Source of the DNA: Kiloniellaceae bacterium
GTDB taxonomy: Bacteria; Pseudomonadota; Alphaproteobacteria; Kiloniellales; Kiloniellaceae
Reading direction: 5' to 3'
Length of the DNA stretch: 64,000 bases
NCBI GenBank assembly: GCA_021776195.1
Contig: JAJFGK010000109.1
Coordinates: forward strand, 1-64,000
Both the position numbers and the translations under genes were made by a program. Positions within the stretch are counted from its first letter, which is position 1. Each line of letters opens with the position of its first letter. Under the pieces are notes generated by a model, which saw only the letters and a program-made list of their open reading frames with translations, had not been told where the DNA came from and made no database searches. This document shows positions 56,001-63,544 of this stretch, piece by piece.

Positions 56001-56056
56001 TCGGGGGCGATGGCATAGAGCCCCGGCTCGATCGCGCCTGGCTGCCCGTCTTTCAT
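53003..56056 (-). CDS. addB: double-strand break repair protein AddB
   Basis: 1017 residues. The N-terminal part resembles an inactivated helicase (VFLPTRRACRSLQEAFLRAA; VIVAGTTGTVPATAALI). The C-terminal nuclease domain has LSAKADRIDRLV and LLVLDYKTGR, the catalytic Asp-Tyr-Lys core. DLMILGSLNEGTWP and SVTRVETWIRDPYSFYA are typical of alphaproteobacterial AddB. ATG 56056, 13 nt after the murU-like stop and 13 nt before addA, gives a tight operon. Confidence 0.95.
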   Translation of the reverse strand: MKDGQPGAIEPGLYAIAPDQSFVDQLARGLLDWLGQDPLGLAAARVFLPTRRACRSLQEAFLRAADGRALILPRLLPLGDIEEEELLLTAESDAGLALHAQALPPAIEPLKRQALLARLVLHWSSQEGNHANGGPFVSEGEAVALAAALARLVDQVETEGLSFDRLADLAPADYAHHWQQVLRFLAIVTEHWPRYQAEAGVIGPAERRRRLADAQIAAWREKPPAEPVIVAGTTGTVPATAALIGETLRLPSGLVVLPGLDRGLGDDTWQAARNDPVHPQHALAQLLAGLEQPREAVRDWPAAPARRSDPRRARLISLALEPPDATADWSRAIAALARGGLVGQEATAAVAGLQRIDCANPAEEALVIALLLRQQLESPQATAALVTPDRDLARRVASELERWSIAIDDSAGLPLAATPPGVFLRLLAEAAASGWAPVPLLALLKHPLAEGGQEPGIFRAAVRRLDKRVLRGPRPAPGLAGLRAAIDSEASPDLRDWCATLSELLAPLSEAFAGPAVAVPALLRALVRSAEALAAGAAESGSDRLWQGEAGEAAAHWVAALSEAVAALPPLRPAALPALLEAFMAEAVVRPRYGRHPRLAILGPLEARLQQFDLMILGSLNEGTWPRQVDPGPWLSRPMQRDFGLPAPERRIGLSAHDFATACGAARVVLTRSERIEGAPSVPSRWLLRLEALARALDLPPLLPRRQSRWRDWAVQLDTARRREPERPPAPTPPLAARPRAVSVTRVETWIRDPYSFYAAQILGLRALEPLDADPSLADRGNLIHQALERFLQETSRAWPADPAGSLIALAEPLFAPLRARPALWAFWWPRFCRIARWFAAAEAARRGGIAQSLVESRGELSFEAPGGPFTLSAKADRIDRLVPAGSAVGGLLVLDYKTGRLPRPGDIAEGLAPQLPLEAAIAIQGGFSGLAPGPVAELQYWALSGGDPAGRVVPVKGDAMALADEALAGLGRLVAAFDDPATPYRALPRPEAAPAYSDYLHLARVKAWSDGWETGS

Positions 56057-56069
56057 CTCATCACAAGGC

Positions 56070-56849
56070 TCATCGGGTGCCCGCCGACGCGGCCAGGTGA
56101 TGGAGCGCGTCCTCGACAGCGTCCAGCCCCTCGGGGGTTCCGGCATGGAACCACAGGCCATCGTGCCGCTGGCCCCAGAGGCGCTCGGTTTCCGCCGCGC
56201 GGTCGTAGAGCAGGTTGAGCGAAAAAGCGCCCCCCTGGACGGCCCCGGCGCTGTCCGCGGGGGAGCCCGCGAAGAGCCGCGGATGCAGGATTTGGATCCC
56301 GGCAAAAAGGAAGGGCGAGACCTCGCGCTCGCCACGCCGGCGCACCCGGCCCAATGGGTCCAGCATGAAGTCGCCGGCCCAGCCATCGTAGCCGATCGCC
56401 GAGACCATGGGCTGCAACAGCAGCAACGCATCCATCGTCTCGTCGCGCCAGGCCGCGGCAAGCCTTTGCAGGGCCGAGCCGCAGCCGTCGGTCCAGCAGA
56501 TATCGGCATTGACCACGAAGAAGGGTTCCGGGCCAAGACGGGACAGAGCCAGCTTCACGCCGCCGCCGGTCTCGAGGATCGGATCTTCGCGGGAGTACTC
56601 GATCGCCAGGTCATCGCGCTTGCCGAGCTGCTCGACGATCTGGTCGCCCAGATAATGCAGATTGACCACCACCTGCTCGACCCCGGCCTCGACCAGGCGG
56701 TCCAGGGCGTGGTCGATCATGGTGCGGCCGCGCAGGCGGACCAGCGGCTTGGGCAGGTTGTCGGTGATCGGGCGCAGGCGGCGGCCGAACCCGGCGGCCA
56801 GAACCATCGCCTTCTTGGGCAGTCCTTGGCTTTGCGGCAAGGTCGTCAC
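56070..56849 (-). CDS. murU: MurNAc-1-phosphate uridylyltransferase-like nucleotidyltransferase
   Basis: 259 residues. Nucleotidyltransferase signature MVLAAGFGRRLRPITDNLPK near the N-terminus, VNADICWTDG for the metal-site Asp and ETGGGVKLAL in the sugar site. Makes UDP-MurNAc from MurNAc-1-P in the recycling route that bypasses de novo MurA/MurB. Start is GTG 56849, overlapping the amgK stop (GTGA), with AAAGAGG ahead. The kinase upstream strongly supports MurU. Confidence 0.9.
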   Translation of the reverse strand: MTTLPQSQGLPKKAMVLAAGFGRRLRPITDNLPKPLVRLRGRTMIDHALDRLVEAGVEQVVVNLHYLGDQIVEQLGKRDDLAIEYSREDPILETGGGVKLALSRLGPEPFFVVNADICWTDGCGSALQRLAAAWRDETMDALLLLQPMVSAIGYDGWAGDFMLDPLGRVRRRGEREVSPFLFAGIQILHPRLFAGSPADSAGAVQGGAFSLNLLYDRAAETERLWGQRHDGLWFHAGTPEGLDAVEDALHHLAASAGTR

Positions 56850-57922
56850 CCCTCTTTCAATTCGCCCGGCATTTCGCCTGGCTTCCCGGCCGGCTTGGCG
56901 ACCGCGGCGGACGGCGCCGGCCGGCATCGCAGCCCGGGCGGCAAGACGGCGTCGAACCAGTCTTTCAAATCGCCCAGCAGGGGGTGCGCCAGGTCGCCCT
57001 CGAGCAGGCCCCAGACATGAGGGATGAGGCCCAGGTAGTTCTGCTTGCCGTCGCGCCGCGACAACCGTGTGAAGATCCCGATGATCTTGGCGTTGCGTTG
57101 CGCGCCGAGGATCGCATAGGCGGCCATAAAAGCGTCGCGCTCGAACTCGGGGAAGGCCGCCAGGTAGCGCGCCAGCATGGCCTCGGCCAGCGCCGGGTCA
57201 ACCGGCCGGCGGGCGTCTTCCAGAAGCGAGACCAGATCGTAGGCGGGCGACCCGATCAGTGCGTCTTGAAAGTCCAACAGGCCGCAGGCCTTGGTGCCGT
57301 CGCGCCCGGGCAGCACCATCAGATTATCGACGTGATAGTCGCGCAGCACCAGGGTCTCCGGCTGGGCCCGGGCGACCGGCCAGAGCGGCCGCCAAAGCTC
57401 CAGGTAGCGCGCCCGGTCGGCCGCCGCCATGGCCCGGCCGGTCACCGCCTCGTAGTACCAGTCGGTCAGCAGCAGAGCCTCGGTCTGCAGAACCGCCTCG
57501 TCGTAAGGTCCGAGGGAGGGAATCGCGGCGGCGCTTGCGGCCTGTTCCGGCCAGGCTCGCCGCAGGTCGATCAACAGGTCGATCGCCAGGCGATAGAGCG
57601 CTGTCTCGTCGGCGCCCTCGGCCAGTGCCCGGGTGAAAGTTCGGTCGCCAAGGTCTTCCAGCAGCAGCAGACCGGCGGTTTCGTCGACAGCCAGGTCGCG
57701 CGGCGGGCTGAAACCCATGGCAAGCAAGAGCCGCTGAATGTCATGGAAGGGCCGGATCCGCTCCAGGGGCGGCGACGCGTCCATCAGCACCGCAACCCGG
57801 CCGCCGTCCTGGAGCCGCTCATAGCGGCGAAAGGACGCGTCGTCGGCGAGCGGCGCGCGGCTCGCCCCACCCCAGCCGGCGGCGGTCAGGAACGCCTTTA
57901 TCTGGGCGTCTCGCCCGCTCAC
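56846..57922 (-). CDS. amgK: anomeric MurNAc/GlcNAc kinase AmgK-like phosphotransferase
   Basis: 358 residues, APH-type kinase fold. Catalytic loop LRDYHVDNLM and the metal Asp in LLDFQDALIGSPAYDL. AmgK phosphorylates MurNAc at C1 for MurU. GTG start 57922 overlaps the tsaE stop (GTGA), and its own stop overlaps the murU start. This tsaE-amgK-murU chain links t6A synthesis and wall recycling only by position. The C-terminal 30 residues are a low-complexity tail. Confidence 0.9.
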   Translation of the reverse strand: MSGRDAQIKAFLTAAGWGGASRAPLADDASFRRYERLQDGGRVAVLMDASPPLERIRPFHDIQRLLLAMGFSPPRDLAVDETAGLLLLEDLGDRTFTRALAEGADETALYRLAIDLLIDLRRAWPEQAASAAAIPSLGPYDEAVLQTEALLLTDWYYEAVTGRAMAAADRARYLELWRPLWPVARAQPETLVLRDYHVDNLMVLPGRDGTKACGLLDFQDALIGSPAYDLVSLLEDARRPVDPALAEAMLARYLAAFPEFERDAFMAAYAILGAQRNAKIIGIFTRLSRRDGKQNYLGLIPHVWGLLEGDLAHPLLGDLKDWFDAVLPPGLRCRPAPSAAVAKPAGKPGEMPGELKEG

Positions 57923-58401
57923 GTTACGACCCCGGCGAGACGCGCTGCCCAGTCGGCCTGGCCGTCGAGCCGCAGGGACCGGGCCGTTTCGGTCGCACCA
58001 TAGGTAAAGGTCAGCAGCAGCGCCTCGTCGGACCGGAAGCGGCCCAGTCGGTCCGGCCATTCCACCAGGGTCACGCCCTCGGCGCGGGCGTCCTCGAACC
58101 CGAGTTCGACCAGTTCCTCCGGGTCCTCGACGCGGTAAAGGTCGAAATGAAAGACCGGTGCGGGAGATCGCTCATACGACTGCTGCAGGGTAAAGGTCGG
58201 GCTCGGCACCTCCTCCTCGACCGGCGCGCCGTCGGGGCCGGGCAGCGCGTTGATGAAGGCCCGGGCAAAAGCGGTCTTGCCGGCGCCCAGCGGGCCTTCC
58301 AGCAGCATCAGGTCGCCGGTGCGGCAAAGCCCAGCCAGGGCTGCCGCCAGGCGTGCGGTTTCTGCCTCAGTCATCATCTTGAATTCGCCGATTACCGCCA
58401 C
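57919..58401 (-). CDS. tsaE: tRNA t6A synthesis ATPase TsaE
   Basis: 160 residues. Walker A EGPLGAGKTAFARAF, VPSPTFTLQQSYE and FHFDLYRVEDPEEL with LVEWPDRLG are diagnostic. Supports TsaB-TsaD in forming threonylcarbamoyladenosine at tRNA A37, the substrate of MtaB (9919-11265). GTG start 58401 with GGAGGG about 12 nt upstream; ATG 58377 is possible. First gene of the tsaE-amgK-murU-addB-addA run. Confidence 0.95.
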   Translation of the reverse strand: MAVIGEFKMMTEAETARLAAALAGLCRTGDLMLLEGPLGAGKTAFARAFINALPGPDGAPVEEEVPSPTFTLQQSYERSPAPVFHFDLYRVEDPEELVELGFEDARAEGVTLVEWPDRLGRFRSDEALLLTFTYGATETARSLRLDGQADWAARLAGVVT

Positions 58402-58548
58402 GCCACCAAGACCCTCCAGGCCAGACGCCCCTGGCGGTTCTTGTAGCGCCGCGAGCCAGAGTCGCGCAATGAAGGGAGCTCTTCAGGCTTCTTGCAAATA
58501 GGGCCCCGTCTCGCCAAGGTGCGGCCCTTAATCCCAGGAGGCTGCTTC

Positions 58549-59562
58549 GTGGTGGATCAAGAGACAGACGTCGCCATCATCGGCGCGGGGCCGGTCGGGC
58601 TCTTCGCGGTCTTCGAGTGCGGCATGTTGGCGATGATCTGTCATGTGATCGACAGTCTGGGCGCGGTCGGCGGGCAGTGTGCGGCGCTCTATCCGGAAAA
58701 ACCGATCTACGACATTCCGGGTTATCCGCGGATCGACGGCCAGGATCTCGTGGCCAAGCTGGAGGCGCAGGCGACGCCCTTCAACCCGGTCTATCATCTG
58801 GACCAGCAGGTGACTTCCCTGGCCCAAGACGGTGCACGCTGGCGCCTCACGACTTCGAAGGGCCTCGCCCTGAGCGCCAAGGCGGTCATCCTTGCCGGCG
58901 GTGCCGGCGCCTTCGGGCCGAACCGGCCGCCCCTGGCCGGTATCGAGGCCTACGAAGGCAAATCGATCTTCTATCTGGTGCGCCGCCGCGAGGACTTCCG
59001 GGACAAGCGGGTAGTCATCGCCGGCGGCGGCGATTCCGCGGTCGACTGGGCACTCAGTCTTTCCGAGGTCGCGGCCAAGGTCTATCTGGTCCATCGCCGG
59101 CCCAAGTTCCGCGCCGCCCCGGAGTCGGTGGCGCGCCTCGAGGCGCTGACCGCCGAAGGCCGGGTCGAGCTGGTGGTGCCCTATCAACTGGCCGGCCTGG
59201 AGGGCGACGCAGAGGCCGGCACTCTCGCCGCGGTTCTGGTCGCCACCCTGAAGGGCGAGGTCCGGCGTCTGGAGGCCGATAGCCTGCTCCTCTTCTTCGG
59301 ACTATCCAACGACCTCGGGCCGATCGCCGATTGGGGTCTGGCCCTGGAGCGCAGTCAGGTCGCGGTCGACCCGGCGACCTGCGAGACCAGTCTTGCCGGG
59401 GTCTATGCCATCGGCGATATCGCGGCCTATGACAACAAGCTGAAACTGATCCTCAGCGGCTTTCACGAAGCCGCCATGGCGGCCCATGCGATCCGCCACC
59501 GGATCCATCCCGACGAGGAACTCCATTGGGAGTACTCCACCACCAAGGGCCTGCCCGACTGA
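58549..59562 (+). CDS. ferredoxin/flavodoxin-NADP+ reductase, thioredoxin-reductase type
   Basis: 337 residues. FAD motif DVAIIGAGPVGLFAVF, GGQCAALYPEKPIYDIPGYP, and NADPH motif VVIAGGGDSAVDWALSL. The thioredoxin-reductase CxxC is absent, and the C-terminal segment VYAIGDIAAYDNKLKLILSG with HWEYSTTKG fits YumC/FNR-type enzymes. Passes electrons between NADPH and ferredoxin. GTG 58549 is 8 nt after AGGAGG; GTG 58552 is the adjacent option. Converges on divL with 12 nt between. Confidence 0.92.
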   Translation: MVDQETDVAIIGAGPVGLFAVFECGMLAMICHVIDSLGAVGGQCAALYPEKPIYDIPGYPRIDGQDLVAKLEAQATPFNPVYHLDQQVTSLAQDGARWRLTTSKGLALSAKAVILAGGAGAFGPNRPPLAGIEAYEGKSIFYLVRRREDFRDKRVVIAGGGDSAVDWALSLSEVAAKVYLVHRRPKFRAAPESVARLEALTAEGRVELVVPYQLAGLEGDAEAGTLAAVLVATLKGEVRRLEADSLLLFFGLSNDLGPIADWGLALERSQVAVDPATCETSLAGVYAIGDIAAYDNKLKLILSGFHEAAMAAHAIRHRIHPDEELHWEYSTTKGLPD

Positions 59563-59574
59563 ATCCTGTGCAGA

Positions 59575-61944
59575 TTAGGTGTGGCCGGTGCCGGGAGCCG
59601 GCACATGGCAGACCACCTTGGTGCCGTCGTCGACCTTCGAATCGAGTTGCACCTGGCCACCGTGCAGCTCGATCAGGCTGCGCACCAGGGACAGGCCGAG
59701 ACCCGCGCCGGGCTGGCCGCCGCGCTGGCGCCCGCGCTCGAAACTGGCAAAGACGCGTTCCTTGTCTTCTTCGGTGATGCCGACTCCGGTGTCGGTCACC
59801 GTCAAAAGGACCTCGTCCGGGCGCCGCTCGGCGGAAATCGTGATGCGGCCCCCCTCGGGAGTGTACTTCAGTGCATTGGACAGAAGGTTGAAGAGGGCTT
59901 GCTTGAGGCGGCGCGGATCGGCCTGCAGCAAGCCGATATCGGGCGGGCAGTCGAGCCGCAGATCGACCTGGCGGTTGCGGGCGCGTTCGCGTCCGAGAAC
60001 GCAAACGCTTTCCAACAACTCGGCAATATCGACCTCCGCCATGTCGATGTGGAGGTAGCCGGCCTCGATGGTGGCGAGATCGAGAATATCGTTGATCAGC
60101 GTGATCAAGCGCTGCGAGGCCTCGACGATCGAGTTGGAATACTCGACCTGGCGTTCGTTCAGCGTACCGAAGAACTGATTGCCGAGAATCTCGGCGAACC
60201 CAATGATGGCGTTCAGCGGGGTGCGCAGCTCGTAGGAGACATTGGCGATGAATTCGGACTTCAGGCGGTCCGCGGTCTCCAGCGCTTCGTTGCGCTCCAG
60301 CAAGGCCCGTTCGACCAGGATCGAGTCGGTGACGTCGACGAAGCTGTAGAGCACCTGACCGTCGGGCAGGGGCACCTGGGCCCAATCGAAAACCGAACCA
60401 TCGATGCGTTCGCGACGGCCGCTGCGCAGCTGCGGCTCGGTCGTGGCCGAGACGCTGTGCTCCACATAGCTCTCCCACTCCGCATCGTCGTAGATCCCGA
60501 AGAAGGGCCGGCAGCGCAGCATGATGTCGCGTACATGAGGCTTGCCGGCGAGCCAACTCGGCGAGAGGTTCCAGATCTTGGCGAAGCCGGGATTGAAAAG
60601 CTGCAGGCGGCCCTCGGCCCCATAGACGGCGACTCCCTCGTAGAGCTTGTCCAGGGTTTCCCGCTGCACCGCGATCAAGGTGTTGTAGTTGCGCTCCATG
60701 GCCAGACGGTCGGTGACATCCTCGTAGGAAAGCAGAACGCCGCCCAGCGGATAGGGGAAGGCGAGCTCGCGCAGGGTCGTCCCATCGGGCAGATGGAGCA
60801 GTTCCTCGGCCGGCTCGATCATGGTCGAGTAGCTCTTGATGAGGTCTTGCTTGTAGGCCGGAAAGTCCGGCTGTTCGGGCAGCTTGCGGCGGTCGCGCAG
60901 ATATTCCAGCACGTCGCCGAAGTGAGGCCGGGTCTGAATGAAGGCCTCATCTATCTCGAAAAGTTGGTGATAGGCGCTGTTGGACAGCGTGTTGTGCATG
61001 TCGGCGCCATAGATCGCAATCGCCGTGCCGAGGTTTTCGAACACCTCCTGTTCGGACTCCAGGTGGCGCCTGACCTCGCGCTGCAGTTCCTCCTGCACCG
61101 TGCCGTCTTCGGCGAAGCCGAGCAGGCTGCCGCTCGCCAGGCGCGTCTCGGTCACCTTCAAGAGATGACGCGCGCCTTGGATGACCACATGAAAGGCCTC
61201 CGACGCCGAGCCGTCGGCGCTCTCTTGTGCCCGCCGGGCCAGCGCCAAGGCCTCGCTTCGGCGGCTTTGCCCAACCAGCTCCAGACCCGCCGCCAGCACG
61301 GCGTCATGGCCAGTCTCGAGGGCGGCGGCGTACTGCTTGTTGCAGTCGGCCAGAATGCCATCGGCATCACGACTCCAGACCGCCAGCGGCAGACCGTCGA
61401 GGACTTCACGCAGCGCGTCCTTTTGTTCTTCAACACGGCGCAGCGCGGCTTGCAGTCTTGTTGTTTCCTGGAGCCAGAAACGCCTTGGCGCATCGGACTC
61501 CTCAGGAATAGCTCCCTGGACCAATGAGAAGTTTCGGTCGCCCCTTGCGGTGGCAAGATCCTGTGGCGGGTCACCGTCGGCGCCCGAGGCCGCGGTCCAG
61601 GCTTCCTCGATCCGCTGGGCCAGCGCCGCACGCTGGTCCGATGCGAAGAGATCGAGAAAGCCCTCCAGCGGCACCTCCGCCGGCCGGTCCGTACAGCCCA
61701 GCAGCGCGGCGGCACGTGGGGACAGATTCAAAGTGCCGGCGCCGGGCGGCACCTCGATCCAGCCGACCGGCGCGTCGTCGAGGCGCGCCTGGAGCGCGCG
61801 GGCCTGAGCCTTGGATTCATTCGCCCGGGCCTGATCCCGTGCCACATCGGCACGAACCCGGGCAAGCTGTCGCCCGGAACTGACGCACTTGATCGCGAAG
61901 CCCAGGGCCACCAGGGCCGCCAGTCCCAGAAAGATCCAGGGCAA
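59575..61944 (-). CDS. divL: DivL-like cell-cycle kinase homologue with Tyr in place of the phospho-His
   Basis: About 789 residues: one N-terminal membrane helix, several PAS domains (~190-270, ~310-430, ~440-550), a HisKA-like helix pair and HATPase_c (NLLSNALKYTPEGG, DTGVGI, GAGLGLSLV). The H-box reads ANVSYELRTPLN, so the phospho-acceptor is Tyr (codon 60232-60234), the hallmark of DivL, which in Caulobacter controls CckA-CtrA. Size, PAS content and position beside tsaE agree. TTG 61944 is preferred: GGAGG lies 8 nt upstream, inside the longer TTG 61959 version. Confidence 0.9.
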   Translation of the reverse strand: MPWIFLGLAALVALGFAIKCVSSGRQLARVRADVARDQARANESKAQARALQARLDDAPVGWIEVPPGAGTLNLSPRAAALLGCTDRPAEVPLEGFLDLFASDQRAALAQRIEEAWTAASGADGDPPQDLATARGDRNFSLVQGAIPEESDAPRRFWLQETTRLQAALRRVEEQKDALREVLDGLPLAVWSRDADGILADCNKQYAAALETGHDAVLAAGLELVGQSRRSEALALARRAQESADGSASEAFHVVIQGARHLLKVTETRLASGSLLGFAEDGTVQEELQREVRRHLESEQEVFENLGTAIAIYGADMHNTLSNSAYHQLFEIDEAFIQTRPHFGDVLEYLRDRRKLPEQPDFPAYKQDLIKSYSTMIEPAEELLHLPDGTTLRELAFPYPLGGVLLSYEDVTDRLAMERNYNTLIAVQRETLDKLYEGVAVYGAEGRLQLFNPGFAKIWNLSPSWLAGKPHVRDIMLRCRPFFGIYDDAEWESYVEHSVSATTEPQLRSGRRERIDGSVFDWAQVPLPDGQVLYSFVDVTDSILVERALLERNEALETADRLKSEFIANVSYELRTPLNAIIGFAEILGNQFFGTLNERQVEYSNSIVEASQRLITLINDILDLATIEAGYLHIDMAEVDIAELLESVCVLGRERARNRQVDLRLDCPPDIGLLQADPRRLKQALFNLLSNALKYTPEGGRITISAERRPDEVLLTVTDTGVGITEEDKERVFASFERGRQRGGQPGAGLGLSLVRSLIELHGGQVQLDSKVDDGTKVVCHVPAPGTGHT

Positions 61945-62171
61945 AGCTGTTGCCTCCAAACGACCACCCCCGCGCGGCGCGGCCCCCGCGTTGCCGCGCT
62001 CTTTTCGTCTGTCCGCAGCCGGGACGGTGGCGGACGCCCAGATCGGGTCCCTCTAGGACTCTAAAGCAAAGTTTCGATCCGCCTCAAGCGTGGACCGCGA
62101 TAGTTGATGCGGTCCTGGCTTGACCGCGCCACAAGCGCCAAACCCGCACCTAGATGAGAGCACAAAGAGCG
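61945..62171. other. intergenic region upstream of divL
   Basis: About 225 bases holding the divL promoter region and the 3' flank of the receiver operon (both leftward). No CtrA box or terminator was found by eye. Confidence 0.4.
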
Positions 62172-63047
62172 TCAACCGGACTTGACTCTGGGCTGGGTTC
62201 TATCAGGTAACTCAATATGTCGCCGCAATTCGTGCAGGAGACTATCGAAATCGAGCGGCTTGCTCAGAAACCCCACCGCTCCATTGCGCCCCAGCATCTC
62301 CCGCTTGAGCGCGTAGTCTTGTTTGCCCTCGATCTTGGCACCCGTAAGCACGATCACGGGAATTTCCGCCGTGCGAACGTCGTTCTTGAGTTCGTGCAAG
62401 AACTGATCGCCGGAAACCAGCGGCATGCGGTAGTCGGTCACGATAACATCGGGTCTCTCCCGAATTGCCGCCGACAGTCCCGCCTTCCCATCGGGCGAGC
62501 GAATGACTTCGACACCAAGCGCCCCAAGTCGGATCCAAAGGGCCTTCGTGATCGCGTGATCATCGTCGACGACCAAGACGGTCGATTTTAGCGTTGGGTC
62601 GGATTGCGGCGAAGCCGGCCCATCCGACCACGAGCCCACGGTCTCTGCCGTTTGCCGAGATGCAACTCGCGTATCGTCCAACCCAAACACATCGACGATA
62701 ATTGGTTTCAGTTGCTCCCACACTTCCAGGTTCTTGTGGCAGTAGCGGGCCTTCAGGTCTGTGCATTTCTGAATGGTCTGCGGATCCGAGCGGCCGGTTA
62801 GGACGATCACGGGTATCTGGGAGTACCGAGGATCCTTCATGAGGCATTCGCAGAGAGTCAAGCCATCGGCCACCGGCATATCGATATCGAGAACCAGCAG
62901 GTCCGGCGGCGAGTCCTGGATCATGAACTGAGCCTCGAGACCATCGCCGGCGGCCTGGAAATCGACTCCCAAGGATTGGCAGCGAAAGCCAAGTAGGGCG
63001 GTCAGGGCCCGGTCGTCATCGACCAGCAGAATGGTTTTCTCGCTCAT
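62172..63047 (-). CDS. double-receiver response regulator without output domain
   Basis: 291 residues: two REC domains joined by a ~30-residue linker. First: Asp54 (LLVLDIDMP), Thr84, Lys105 in an unusual CHKNL context in place of the usual Lys-Pro. Second: Asp205 (VIVTDYRMP), Thr235, Lys263 (LSKP). There is no DNA-binding or GGDEF domain, so it probably relays phosphate or binds a partner. Starts by a 4-nt ATGA overlap with the gene before. Third gene of the receiver operon. Confidence 0.9.
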   Translation of the reverse strand: MSEKTILLVDDDRALTALLGFRCQSLGVDFQAAGDGLEAQFMIQDSPPDLLVLDIDMPVADGLTLCECLMKDPRYSQIPVIVLTGRSDPQTIQKCTDLKARYCHKNLEVWEQLKPIIVDVFGLDDTRVASRQTAETVGSWSDGPASPQSDPTLKSTVLVVDDDHAITKALWIRLGALGVEVIRSPDGKAGLSAAIRERPDVIVTDYRMPLVSGDQFLHELKNDVRTAEIPVIVLTGAKIEGKQDYALKREMLGRNGAVGFLSKPLDFDSLLHELRRHIELPDRTQPRVKSG

Positions 63048-63544
63048 GACTCGCCGGTCTCCTGGGCCCGCTGATACATCTGGTCTTTCGTGCGCCCGTC
63101 AGCGAGCACCGTATGGACGAACAGTAAAAGCCTGGTCGATTCATAGGGCTTTTCCAGGAAGAAACTGGCGCCCAAGTCCAAGGCTTTTTGCTTGTTCTTT
63201 CCCGTGGCATTCGCGGAGATAACGATGACGGGAACGTCACGGGTACGGGCCATCAGGCGCATTTCCTTGAGAACGGTCAGCCCATCCATGTGGGGCAGTC
63301 GGATATCCAACAGCATCGCGTTGGGTGGGCTTTCGATCGCCGCCTGCAAACCGGCCCTGCCATCCCTGGCAATTTCCACGTCGTAACCGGCCGCCTTTAA
63401 GCGAAGCCGCAAGACAGTGGCGATCGCAGAGTCGTCTTCAACGATCAACAAGCGCGGCCGCGGGGTCATGACGCCCGATCCAGGGCTGATCTCTTGTTCG
63501 TGAACGAGTCTCGCTTTCGAGCGATCGGTGTCTTTTGAATTCAT
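63044..63544 (-). CDS. single-domain response regulator
   Basis: 166 residues: a ~30-residue N-terminal extension and one REC domain with Asp80 (MLLDIRLPHMDG), Ser110 and Lys132 (FLEKP). No output domain; CheY- or DivK-like relays have this form. ATG 63544 overlaps the preceding stop (ATGA), and its own stop overlaps the double-receiver start, so the three are translationally coupled. Confidence 0.88.
   Translation of the reverse strand: MNSKDTDRSKARLVHEQEISPGSGVMTPRPRLLIVEDDSAIATVLRLRLKAAGYDVEIARDGRAGLQAAIESPPNAMLLDIRLPHMDGLTVLKEMRLMARTRDVPVIVISANATGKNKQKALDLGASFFLEKPYESTRLLLFVHTVLADGRTKDQMYQRAQETGES

Noticed and set aside
58549..59562. Thioredoxin reductase
   Set aside because: No CxxC active site; the sequence fits the ferredoxin-NADP reductase branch of the fold.
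59581..61527. Long open frame (648 codons) on the plus strand opposite divL
   Set aside because: Shadow of a high-GC3 gene; the minus strand has clear kinase motifs.
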